A stretch of DNA of 64,000 bases from Nymphaea colorata. Lineage: Eukaryota > Streptophyta > Magnoliopsida > Nymphaeales > Nymphaeaceae. The stretch is taken from NCBI RefSeq assembly GCF_008831285.2, contig NC_045139.1, positions 7,348,204-7,412,203 on the forward strand, read 5' to 3'. The notes under the pieces were generated by a model that did no database searches, was not told the DNA's origin, and saw only the letters and a program-made list of their open reading frames with translations. Shown piece after piece: positions 37,672 to 49,884 of this stretch. A program made the translations under genes and the position numbers. Positions within the stretch are counted from its first letter, which is position 1, and each line of letters starts with the position of its first letter.

Positions 37672-39023
37672 CTGAACTAGTATGATCAGAATTACCCTAT
37701 TTGTTAGCTCTAGAGCTGATTTAAAAGTTTCACATATCGAAATATTTAACATTTTAATTTTTTTTTTAGGTCGTAACTTTTTGACATTTTCTGGCCAATT
37801 CACAACAAGTTTGGCTGAATCCATGAAACAACCAATTCAGTAAAATGGCAGAACTGCCAAACAAACTAATTTTTACGACACTTGTTTAAAAGTCATGCAT
37901 ATTCTTGACATTCTAGGTATGTAATTAGAAAGACTAGTGAACATTTCTTTATCTCAATTTAGGCATAATTTTATTAAATGTAGTGGCAGCCTTTTTTTTT
38001 AATGATTAAATATTAATATTTCCAACTTCCAAATTCCAAGATCCCTTCAAGAAAACTGTGAAAGAAATTCAACATAGAAAAGATGGCAGAATCGAGGTGT
38101 GTTATAATTCTCACATAATTAATGTAGAAGAAAATCTCTTCGGAGAAAGAAAGAAAATAAGAAAAAACTGAGGAACCTATTAAAGAGAGAATCTCGTTTC
38201 TAGAATCGTAAAATTAAGTTGGGCTTTGTGTCATATTCAAGATCATAATCGGAATGAAATAAATAATAATGTTACTACCCTTTATTTCTCATTAAAGGCG
38301 CCACTTGACAATGACTCATTGAAGGCTTACTTTTACTAATATCATATTTAAAGTGATCGTAAATCCGATTCAGGTAAATAATGAGAAGGACGACCTTTTA
38401 TTTTTCTTATTAGATGCATGAGTCACAAATATGGGTCCTACTTTTATCATCCTCTTATTTAAACTAAACAGAACAACTTAGGTTCATTTTTAGATCAATT
38501 TTGGGTTCATTTCTAGAAAAGAAGAAGAAGAAGAAGAAAGGAACCCATTAAAGGAAGAATCTCATTTCTAGATTCAAAAAATGAACATAAGAAGGTGGGA
38601 GACTGTCGAGAGGTTCTTACTGGTTAAGAGAGCCTGTCAAGAGACGGCATTCACAAGTATGCTTCTTGTCACCGGGGAGAAAGAAAAGGCCATTGGAAGA
38701 AGAAAAAGAAGGAGGAGGGGGCAACCCATTAAAGAGAGGATCTCACTTCTATATTAAAAAAAAGATGGCAAAATTTTCTGACAGCTACCAGGTATGGTTG
38801 AGTTTTTCTTCAGATCAGAAGAGGCCAATTAGTATGTTTTAAATAAATGTCAGGAGGGGCCCTGATGTTTACATTTTTTAAACATTTCATGTTTTTTTTT
38901 TTGAATAAGATCGGTTGATAATGATATTAATTGATAGTTGTGACCAATTATGTATCTTTTTTAGACAGAATTTCACGAGAGATTTTATAAAATTGCTAGA
39001 AAAATCAGCAATTGGTATACATG
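37669..39023 (+). repeat. Direct repeat A, copy 2
   Basis: Same orientation as 16758-18090. It ends TTGGTATACATG, after which the right inverted-repeat arm begins at AGAAAAGTGTGAGG. Confidence 0.88.
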
Positions 39024-39092
39024 AGAAAAGTGTGAGGCCGTTTAATTTCCAAGGAATATCAACCCACCAATTGGCCATAAGCCCCGTCGAAA

Positions 39093-39780
<688 letters not shown>

Positions 39781-41839
39781 TTAATTGCCATCATTTCCAC
39801 CATGAAAGCTTACCTGAGCTGCCGTTGTAGATCGGCAATTACTTGTAGCCTGACAGCCCATCGGCAATTACCTGCTGTGATCCAAAATCCCAAATCCCTT
39901 GCAGTTCCAGAGATCAATCTGAATAAAGTAAAGATCCGATTACATGTGGTATATATATATATCTATATATATATCAACACACATGTATATCCGGTTTGTC
40001 ATGCTTATGTATCTCGTTTTCTGGGCTTATTAATCCAAGGGATTAGAGACAATCTGTGCGTGGTATCTGTTAAACCATAGAAAAGTTATTGTGGATTTCT
40101 ATATAGTTGTGTTTGAATGGGCATTGCATGGTGCAGGCATTTTTTCTTCTCAGATTGATTATCCAAGCAATTAAACACGCCCAATTAGTGAAATATAATG
40201 TTAAGCAAACAATTTTTAATAATGTCTTGTTTTGGGTAGCATCAAGGATGTGCTGTATCCTGAATGCTTTAATGGTGTCAGTTACTGATCATGCACTGGG
40301 CACACCCTATTGTTAGCTTTCACATTAAAAGCTTGAAGTTGCTTCTGAATGGCACTGCTCTCCCATGTCCAAAGTGGTTAGTTTCTCCAATAGCAAAAAA
40401 GAAGGAAAAGGAAATAACTTTTCTTATCATATTTTCCTTTTTGTATGGTAATTCATCCATTAATGTTTCATTTCCTTTGTCCCTATGCTTTTTCAAGTTT
40501 TTGTCTGCTAGGCTGGAGGAGTTGCTTGTTGCAATCCATGACATTGAACATCCATGGTCCAGGCAGGTTCATTTGCTTCGTCTTGAGTACAGATATTCAT
40601 GAGTAGATCCATATTAGAATCCAGATCCAACTCAAAATTCTACCAAAATTCTGGGGCTCGAACATGATCCGATCACTTCCGGCATCAGATCCGCAGAAAT
40701 CAGGTCGAGTATGTAAGATTCTATGCAGAACCAATAAATATTCTATCCTATGTATAGAACCTAATCAAATTTCTGATCCTGACCAGGAACCCATGTTACC
40801 TGATCTGGGTCTGATTACGATTCATCTGGGTGGAGCAAGGGCGGAGACAGGTCGGGTCTCGGTAGGGTGAGCTTATGCTTTCAAACCTTAATGCAGTGTT
40901 GAAACTTAGGTGAACTTAGGAGAGCAGCCCCACTAGATCTCATCCTCATGGTCAAATTGAAAATTTGTTAACCATATATTTAGTGTCTCCTAGAAAAAAA
41001 GTTGATATGTAATTCGTGTGACAGTGACAGTTGGGCAGAGGGGTTTTAAGACATTCATCAACTTAATGGTACTTAACTGCCGGAGTTCTCTTGGCCCAGT
41101 TAATGAGAAAGGAACGTAGCTGTGAGACTCAGGATGTAGGGGATGAGGAACCTTTCTATTTAGTTATGGGTGGTGGTTGCTCTTTAATGAAACCTTCGAT
41201 CCATAAAAATCGATTCCTAAAAAAAACTTTTTTTCAAAAACAAAAAATAGATTAAAAAAAAAGTAATTAGAAAGTTTTGAAATGTTAACAAGGGGAACCG
41301 CTAATGGCAATCTTATGGGGTGTAATTTGGATCCAAACTTTGTCCAAATATCTCATAATAGCCTCCAATTTTGTTCAAGAAGAAGAAGAAAAGAGCATGT
41401 TTGTCCCTAGGGGTTTAGTATAACTGGTTCGGTAGAAGCATGATAGAAAGATACATCTTCATTTTTTGTTCTCATGGGCACTAACTAACTAGGTCCCTTG
41501 ACCCTACAAAATGGACCATGGCGACAACTTAACCTTGAATCCATAACACATGGGAAGAGGCAGAAACAAGGGGAGGGTCTTGGGCTCTCTTGAAGTGGGT
41601 CATAATCCTCTTGCTTACCCAAAAAAAAATTGGATGTTTGAAGTGTAATTTCCTAGAAGAGCAGGAGTTGACTATCTGCTGCCAATTAGACCATTGAAAT
41701 TTATGACAGATGAAGGTAAACGACTTTCAGTTGGGGTTACATCTCGTTATTTGCCAAGTCACTTTTCACACGGACCCCAAGTACTCACCAAAGTTGGTTG
41801 GTTTCATCTCGTTGTATGCGATTAAAGACATGGATGTCA

Positions 41840-42290
41840 ACCAATCGGATTCAAGTCAGATGTACCCTTAATCCTTTCTGTTTTTTTTTTTTTATACACA
41901 TATTCATATTCAAATTTTGATTCAAGTACAAATAAAGAAAAATCATATATGAACCCAAGGCCGAAATCCGATCTGAATCTGACTTTTGCAATCATATCCA
42001 AAACTGAATCCGAATGTTGAACTGAATTTAACCTATTTTGAAAATGTAAGCGCATTAGACATAAGATATTTGTCTAAAAATAAATCTGATTCAAATTCGC
42101 ATATGAATCTGATCAGATATTTATATATATACGAATCTGAATCCGATCAAATGTCATTTCTTAAATCCAAATATGATCTGATCAATGTCAATCCATAAAC
42201 TCGGATCTGACCCAATTTATTAGTGGGATATTAATTTTTTTTCCATATCTGATTTTTTTTGAAACGGTTCAATCAAATATCTCATCCAAA
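41840..42290 (-). repeat. GAATCTGAATCC-rich dispersed repeat, copy 3
   Basis: Inverted counterpart of the stretch at 32190-32460. Confidence 0.55.
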
Positions 42291-42832
42291 TCAAATATAA
42301 GACCGAAACTTCTAAGTTCTAACAAACGGCCTGGAGGAGGAGTACATGATCCGGTCACCCTCCCAACCTTCTTCCTCCTTGTAATGGTCATGGAGAATGA
42401 AGAAGTCATTATATTATGCGCGTTAGGTATACGATGGCATATTCGATCATAGAGGAGACGTCCAATCCACATAACAAAGGCTCAAGTATCACGGACACCT
42501 TCTTTGAAATGAATGCTGCATCCTTGCTCTGAATTTATGAGGCCTATCGGTCCAGATGGACGACAGATGTTGATGGCGCGATAATTTCAAACTTTTGATA
42601 ACGCCTCGTGATATAGCTGCCGAACTAATTCCACCATAACTGCAATAATTTAAAAAGATGGTCATATATAGGAATTGATGAGCTCTTTGACTCCTTTATG
42701 AGGTAAGATAAGAGGCTCCTTCACCCTTACTTCCCATCAGACACTAAAGCTCCATTGTCTTCTTCAGTATAAAAATCTGCCCTTCCCTCACATCATACCA
42801 CTGAAATGCTCCCATTGCTCAAGGAGATCAAG

Positions 42833-43443
42833 ATGGACTTCAAGTTCTTGCTCACTCTTTCAACAATCATAGGCCTTTTCTCTCTACTCAAAACATTGGT
42901 GGTGATTCTGAGATGGGTCTGGAGCTCATTCCTTAGGCCCAAAAAGGACCTGAAGAAGTATGGTTCTTGGGCAGTTGTCACAGGTCCTACTGATGGTATA
43001 GGGAAGGCTACCACTTTTCAACTGGCTCGCGAGGGCCTGAACTTGGTCCTAATAGGCCGGAACCCTGCCAAGCTGAGCTCGGTCTCTAGCGAAGTGCAGG
43101 AACGGTTCACCGGCGTCAAGGTCAGGAGCATTGTATGCGATTTTGCAAAAGATTTGGAGAATGGAATTAAGAGAATAGAACAGGGAATCAAGGATTTGAA
43201 TGTTGGCATCTTGATCAATAATGTTGGGACTACTTACCCTTTTGCCATGTTCTTACATGAAGTTGATGAGAAGTTGATAGAAAGGGTGATTGGTGTTAAT
43301 GTGGTGGGAACAACAAAGGTGACTCAGGTGGTTCTTCAAGGAATGGTAGAGAGGAAGAGGGGAGCCATTGTCAACATTGGATCTGGTGCTTCTTCTGTTC
43401 TGCCATCTTATCCCCTTGTTACAATATACTCTGCAACCAAAGG
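42833..43443 (+). pseudogene. KCR-like R1, intact exon 1 without its own intact exons 2-3
   Basis: The 611-bp exon encodes MDFKFLL...IYSATK and ends AAAGG|GTAAGT, exactly as in L2. It has TGPTDGIG, LINNVG, NIGSGASSV and the YxxxK. An in-frame Met lies 27 bp upstream (42806). The next compatible exon is R2's exon 2 at 47840, but exon 3 there is split by copia element 2. A full KCR is therefore not encoded unless the insertion is spliced around. Before that insertion R1 exon 1 plus R2 exons 2-3 could have formed a gene like L2. Confidence 0.85.
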
Positions 43444-43746
43444 GTAAGTCCTCAGTTTCTCTCACTGTTGTCATGCATGATTCAGTTAATCTTCATATTA
43501 TATAGATATATATATATATATATCCCTTTGCTCTTCCAAGTTGTTAGATTTTTTCTTTTCCAACTCTTAAAGCAGCAGAAAACAGATAAAGGAGTTGGGT
43601 ATCCTCCCTCTCCCTCTCTCTGTTATGCCAAGAGGTGCACATCTGCGGCTGGCTTCTTTACTTTTGATTTGAAGGTCTTAAGTCTGATCTTCAGGACAGA
43701 CGTTTTGCAGTAGCAAAATGAAAGGAAGAGTTTAGGAACAACATTA

Positions 43747-44142
43747 GTGAAATGGCTTCTCGTTGTGCCAAAACCAGAAAATAAAAACAAGATGGTCGTT
43801 AGAAGCTTTTCTAAAACAAACTGCTTTCTGCAGGCACCAAAAGTTTCTGTAATTTTCATGGCAGAACTCTGTGATCTCTTTGTCTCAAATCTATTGTCTG
43901 ACCTTGCAATTTTCTCTCCTTCCGGAAACAGTTCCTACTCCAACCTCTGTGACTATGCCTTCTCGTTAGGCCTACGTCAAGTCAGAGAAACAAAAGAACC
44001 AAGACCTAGAATGTCATTATTGCTGGTGCCAAAAGTAAGAGCTCCCACAATAAATGCGAAAATAATGTGCGGCTGGTATGTACATGAGAATAATGTGAGG
44101 TCGTTTTTATACGGAAAGCTTCCATTATGGGCAGCGGCATAG
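43747..44142 (+). other. Unrecognised open frame in R1 intron 1, partner of 30344-30721
   Basis: A 131-codon frame with ...MAELCDLFVSNLLSDLAIF..., near-identical to the left-arm frame. Function unknown; see the partner entry. Confidence 0.3.
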
Positions 44143-46460
44143 CCAAAAATTTTTTGCTGAAGGGTATTAACCGGTCTCTAGCTTAATAGGATGGGTGCTT
44201 GGGGAGCACCAACCTAGGTTTAGTGTGGGCACCACATGTGGCTAGACCGAGATTCGCTACTGATTATGGGTGCACCTTGCCGAGATGTGCCTGAACAGGG
44301 ATCTCTTGTTCTCTATATTCTTGATACTGCCAAACAGGTTTTTCAGGTTTGATTTCATGTTTGCATTTCAACGAAAAAGTGCTTCGAGTTTCATAAAAGA
44401 AGACTAGCTAGGTAGGTCTCATAGATAGATTCTATAAACTTTTGACACGATGGATGCATTTTAGAAACCAAAGGCTTGAAGCTTTTAAATATAAGATATT
44501 CAGAAATCAGATCGTAGGTCGCCTTAGACATTAGCTACAAGGAAATGAAACACAAATTTACAGCATATTGGATATATTTAGCACAAGGATCCAAGAAAAT
44601 CACCATGAACCCATTAACTGTGGAAGGTAGTACAACACAAACTGAAGTCGAGCAGGAGCTTTTACATGATCACATGACATTTTCACTTTTCCCTGTATTA
44701 TCATAAATCTCACCAAAAAAAAAGGGATCTAGATTAGAATCCAAGTAGTGGAGATCGATGTCAAATTAAATTAAATCCAGTAAGATATGGGTCTGGACTT
44801 ATGCCATGAGATAAAACATAGATTCCAGTAAAAGAAGACAGAAGACTAAAGTAAAGCATAAAGGCCTTGGAGTAACTTAAATTTTGAGAAACATAAAATA
44901 TATCTCCTTTCTCGTGCAGATCCTGATTTCTGGCCCTACTCGAAGCAATAGAGCATCAGAAACCAAGCTATTTTTGTACAAAGTGCTTCCTCTTTCTTCA
45001 GGCCAATCGCATCTCCAAGTGAAGAAAAGAAAATCTTGTTAATTTATCATTCTTATCAGGTGTCAGCGTCTAAAAAACTCGTCCAGTTTAAAGATAAGGT
45101 GTCGGCTGAATATTCTTTTTCGTCCTTGTCTCTAAGGGCAAGATAAAAAGCCAAGCAAAATATGAATATGAAATAAAATATGTGACTAAATTATGAAGCA
45201 AATTTTACCGGCACTTAGATTAATTAGTATGTTGACACACTTATATTATGCGGACTAATTGTGTCAATAATATATTTGAACACTCTCTCAAAGCCAAGTA
45301 AAAACTCAAAAAAGCATTGAAAATTCTAAATTTAGTGCAGAAAGCACTCAAGCTTGCGCCTGTTTCCACGTCTCTTCGTGCAGAATCACACGCTAGCTGT
45401 TTTCCTCTACTTACCACTTACCATGTAAGTCTTTTACCAACATCGAACTCTATATCTCTATCTTCTCCAGTTAGGGAAGATCATAGTGACAAGCAAAAAA
45501 TTCTATATTATTTGATGTTGGATAGGCATTAATGGGTACCATTAAAAATGGTTTACATTAATGTTTAAAAGTTACGGATCATGCAGTACGTGCAACTTAT
45601 TTTAATATTTAGCACATTAAAAGCATGAGCTTGTTTTGGAATTGTACCCAACAACAAACGATGCCGAAGGTGCTGCAATTAAAGCAGGTGCAACCAGTGG
45701 GGGACTCGTCTCCATTATCAGAAAGAAAGGAAGGAAGAAAGAAAAAGAAAATTTCCTTTTAGATAGTCTCTCGGGGTGCACTTTTCTTGGTACCAAAAAC
45801 AAAGAATTCATGGATGGATTTAAGATACTCACCAACTGAATGGTACGTCACTGTTCGAGTCTATTGGACACATTAATGAGAAGTTAAGCAGGGAGACAGG
45901 GGCAGAAGAAGGGGGGTTGGCAGGGACCATGGCCTCTGTCATATTTTTGAAAAAAAAAACATATTTTAAAAATTTTAATTTATTCATGTAAAAATTCTGA
46001 AAAACATTGTTAGAGTAAGTATAAATTTATTAGTACATTAATGAAGACACCCATATGAAAATAAAAATAAAAAAACTTTGTGGGGCTACTGTAGGCAACT
46101 GTCCATGCCAGACCACATAATCTCCATTATTGCTTTTCAAGCTATCCCACCGAGATGTGGCACACAACGTAAAAAAAAAAAAAATCTGACTTGATTAAGA
46201 AAGCATTTGCTACAAGATTTTTGTGGAAAGTAAGTAACTTTATATGTATATATATATTTGAAATCTACGTGACTATTTTTTATTTTGTGTCGCTAAAACT
46301 ATTAGAAGATGTGTATTTTCAAAGGTCAATAGTTCAACCATGGTTTTAATGACTGAACATAAATTTTGCAACGGTTTTTATAGATACAAAATCCTACTGC
46401 AACTATGCGAAACTTCTGTTTAATATCTGCCTCGGTCTAAAACCTATTCTTCCCCACATT
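44143..46460. other. Right-arm DNA between R1 exon 1 and R2 exon 1
   Basis: Matches left-arm 28280-30340 in reverse up to about 46080. After that the left-arm match (L2 exons 2-3 and the L1-L2 spacer) is missing until R2. No gene recognised. Confidence 0.6.
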
Positions 46461-46817
46461 ATGCCATCTGAAATGCTACCGTTGCTCAAGGAGAGAAAGA
46501 TGGAGTTCAGGTTCTTGCTCACTCTTTTAACTCTCATAGGCCTTTTCTCTCTATTCAAAGCATTGGTGGCGATTCTGAGATGGCTCTGGGCCTCGTTTCT
46601 CAGGCCCAAGAAGGACCTCCGGAGGTATGGTCCATGGGTTGTACTTACAGGCCCTACCGACGGAATAGGGAAGGCCATGGCCTTTAGCTTGACTGGTGAG
46701 GGCCTCAACTTGGTCCTACGCCAGAACCCTGCCAAGTTGAGCTCAGTCTCTTGCGAAATCCGGCAACGGTTCGCCGGCGTCCAGATCAAAAGTGTAGTAT
46801 GCGATTTTGCTGAAGAT

Positions 46818-47839
46818 GTTATAGATGTTTTTCCTGAAAAGAATACTTAAAAAACAATAACCAGTCAAGAACAACTCAAATGGTTTCAAACTTCAAACAT
46901 TCATATATCCAATAATTACGCAGCTAATGACAGACTTAAGCATCAACATAACATTCTAACAAGCCGATTTCATAACAGAGATTGCATAAAACTGTTGAAA
47001 ATCAAAATCACTTAAGTGCTAGCACAAGATTGTGATCCCAACACCAACATTGCAGCAATATCTATCAAAAATATGCTAGATAATGCAGACAGAGATGCTT
47101 CTGTTTATTAAATTTTATTTTAACTAGTGTTAAAGCAGCAGTAAACAGACAGAGAAGGGATTTGGCATGGATATCCCCTCTATCACCCTTTCAGTTTTAT
47201 CGGCAGCTGTTCTTCTCCACTTTTAGCCGCTTGACTATTTGGTTGTTACAGCACAGGTTTGGCAGTAGCAAAATGGTGAAAGAAGATGGATTGCCAAAAC
47301 CAGAATTTTTTCTTTTCCTAATGCCAACTGCTTTTGGAAGTACCAAAAGTTAAAGGCCTCATAACGAAACCGTCAAGATGAATGCATTGCCTGTGTATTC
47401 GTTGCTTTGTATGTATGATGGTGATGCAATATATAGTAGAACGCCGTAAACTTCATGAGGAGATCCAAGTTAGTGAAGCAAATTATGGTTGCCTTTGATA
47501 GGTTAGAATTTTAGATCTGAAGTCAGCATGAAGGAGGCCATTACTATGGATTAGTTTCTTTACCAGCCTTCTCACCATCCTCCCTGTCTCTGCTGTTCAT
47601 GGTTTCAAGAAGAAGGGGAAACGACGAGAGGCCGGAGGACCACAGAATGGAATGGCAGGGCAGCTCTCTCTCACTCTGTGTGTGTGTGTGTGTGTGTGTG
47701 AGCGAGCGAGCGCGCGAATTCAACCATGCTGGACGATTTCTCTTTGATGATTTCTCTCATATCCTATGGGACGCATATAGCTCGATAGGGAAGGATTTAA
47801 ACCATTCTCAGTGGTCAAATATTGTCGTATTGGTCGCAG
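46818..47839. other. R2 intron region, including a replaced exon 1 end
   Basis: About 46818-47060 does not match L1 and takes the place of the last 300 bp of exon 1. From about 47090 it matches L1 intron 1 again. A (GT)n tract lies at about 47683-47702. Short frames here are not genes. Confidence 0.6.
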
Positions 47840-48538
47840 GTACATAGAGAAATTCTCCAGGAGCCTCAGCGTCGAATATAAACCTTATGGGATTGATGTT
47901 CAGTGTCAGGTAAGTTGCAACTGATCTTATAAGCTGCAAAATTCTGCATGAATCATTCAATCAGTTTCCATTCATCTAGACTCGATGATTCATTCATAAC
48001 AAACTCAAATCACAACAGGTTCCATTAATCATTCATTAAATCATCCTTTTGGGACAAGATATATGGAATGGAGCCTTTCCGCTCAATCAAAAGCTATACA
48101 TGTTAGACCCCTTCGAAAATGCACTTGCCCATCAAAATCCAGTATTATTTTTTACTTGACAGTACATTTTTCAGAAAGAGAACAGTCCATTCCATGAAAG
48201 ATTTTAACGGGGTTCAGCTAGCAAACTCTTTTCTCGTTTTTCTTCTTATTGTAATGTGTTGTTGAAGGGGCCGGAGAATTTGAGCTACAACTTACATGTA
48301 TGTGTTTAATTTGGTTGCAGGTTCCTTTCTTTGTGTCGACAAAGATGACGAACATAATGAAAAGAGTCATCACCGACTCTTGAGAAGGGTCGAGAAGACC
48401 CAAGAGGCTACAAGCCTCTTCCGTTTTTTTTGTAAGTCGGTGGAAGTCTTCTCTCTTAAGTCGTGCTTGTATAGTGGGTGAAAAGAAAAATAATTAAAAA
48501 AGAAAAAATGGAAGCTTCATCCACCGACCTCCTCTCCC

Positions 48539-48546
48539 TATAAATA
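48539..48546 (+). promoter_or_regulatory. TATA box in the 5' LTR of copia element 2
   Basis: TATAAATA within TCCCTATAAATAGGGA. The same sequence lies at 52014-52021 in the 3' LTR. It would place the transcript start about 30 bp downstream, before the palindrome series. Confidence 0.75.
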
Positions 48547-48585
48547 GGGATGGAGGGCATAGCGTGTGTGCATGAAAAGTGAGTT

Positions 48586-48798
48586 GCTCACTTGGTGAGC
48601 TTGAGCGTAGTGTGTGAAAAAGTGTGTGTGAGTCTTAGTCTATGTGCTCACTTTGTGAGCTTGTGAGGTGTGTGAGTTGGGTGTGCTCTATTTGTGAGCT
48701 TGTGAGTGTTACCTCGTGTGTTCACTTTGTGAGCTCGAGCGTTGCAGTTTCAAGTGTGCGCTGCAAGAGCGTTGGGTGTGTTAACTCACTGCGTGAGT
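48586..48798 (+). repeat. Five spaced short palindromes in the LTR
   Basis: Units of 15 nt lie at 48586-48600 (GCTCACTTGGTGAGC), 48646-48660, 48685-48699, 48720-48734 and 48784-48798. The first two and the last have perfect 6-bp arms around a 3-nt centre; units 3 and 4 have one or more mismatches. The 3' LTR carries the same series from about 52061. As RNA they could form small hairpins in the leader. Confidence 0.85.
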
Positions 48799-48990
48799 CG
48801 AGGTGAGTTTTCTTAAGTCCTCTTTTGTAATATCCAGTTTGATGAATAAATAGTTTGCTTGTTCAAGTATACTTTGCCAAGTTATTATTGAGTATCAGTT
48901 TGGACGTCGAGACTCTGTTGGATTTTCTCCGTATAAATTCGAGTTTGTAGTTGAGTTATATTTAGGGCCCGCATTACGTTTTCCAACAAG

Positions 48991-49002
48991 TGGTATCAGA
49001 GC
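48991..49002 (+). promoter_or_regulatory. Primer binding site of copia element 2
   Basis: TGGTATCAGAGC, the usual initiator-tRNA-Met complement, two bases after the LTR. Confidence 0.9.
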
Positions 49003-49051
49003 GAGGTTCTGTCCGAAGGCCGATTTATTGGAATAGATATATCCTGAAGTT

Positions 49052-49861
49052 ATGGCGGCATTAGCGGTTGCATTAAACAATATTGAGAAACTTAACAATA
49101 ACAATTATGGCTATTGGAAATCATGTATGGAGTCGTATTTTCTAGGACAAGAATTATGGGAGATAGTATTGGGATCAGACACTAATATTCCTATCGACGA
49201 GGAAGCGAAGAAGAAATGGATGATCAAAGCAGGAAAAGCTTTATTTGCAATTAAGGTATCAATCGAGAAAGATTTATTAGAGCATATACGAGATGCTACG
49301 ACTCCTAAAGAAGCATGAGATGCTTTTGCAACTCTATTTTCTCGAGCTAATGATGCCCGCCTACAATTGTTAGAAAATGATCTAGCTACATTAACTCAGG
49401 GAAGCATGTCGATAGCAGAATATTTTATGAAAGTTAAAAATATCTGTAGAGAGATATCTCAAATTGATCCTGAGTCAAAGATCAGTGAGACCCGTATACG
49501 GAGAATACTTATTCACGGACTTCGTCCAGAATTTGGCAGTTTCATAATTGGTGTTCAAGGCTAGCCAGTTCAACCAACTTTGTTGGAGTTAGAAAATCTC
49601 TTGATCAATCAAGAAACATTAGCGAAACAAATGGTCGGGCTTTCTCTCAAGGGAAATAATGATGAAGCTTTGTTTAGTAAGGGTCAGAGATCACGATGGC
49701 CAGCTAAGCCAGTCATTAGGTCTCCAAGTAGGAACATTGATGACAAGAAAGAGAAAAATGTACAAAAGAAAACAAGAGAAACTACACAGCAGTGGAGACC
49801 AAAGGTAAAATGTTTTAGATGTGGGAAATTGGGTCATATTGCTCGTGACTGCACAGAGTGA
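49052..49861 (+). pseudogene. gag: Gag of copia element 2, with two in-frame stops
   Basis: The frame from MAALAVALNN carries a UBN2-type capsid region (LNNNNYGYWKSCMESYF) and a CCHC knuckle CFRCGKLGHIARDC. Two stops interrupt it: TGA at 49316-49318, where Trp is expected before DAFATLF, and TAG at 49562-49564, again at a likely Trp. Both fit a G-to-A change of TGG. The reading frame is otherwise continuous across both stops, so they are point mutations. Confidence 0.9.
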
Positions 49862-49884
49862 GAATAAATTAAGGAAATGCAGTC

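Larger units (their letters stand above)
48358..48988 (+). repeat. 5' LTR of copia element 2
   Basis: Runs TGAAAAGAGTCATC...TTTTCCAACA. It contains a TATA box (48539-48546) and five spaced 15-nt palindromes downstream of it. Confidence 0.94.

Noticed and set aside
48586..48798. CRISPR-like array (short palindromes at intervals)
   Set aside because: Only 15-nt units with irregular spacing, inside a retrotransposon LTR of a plant genome.
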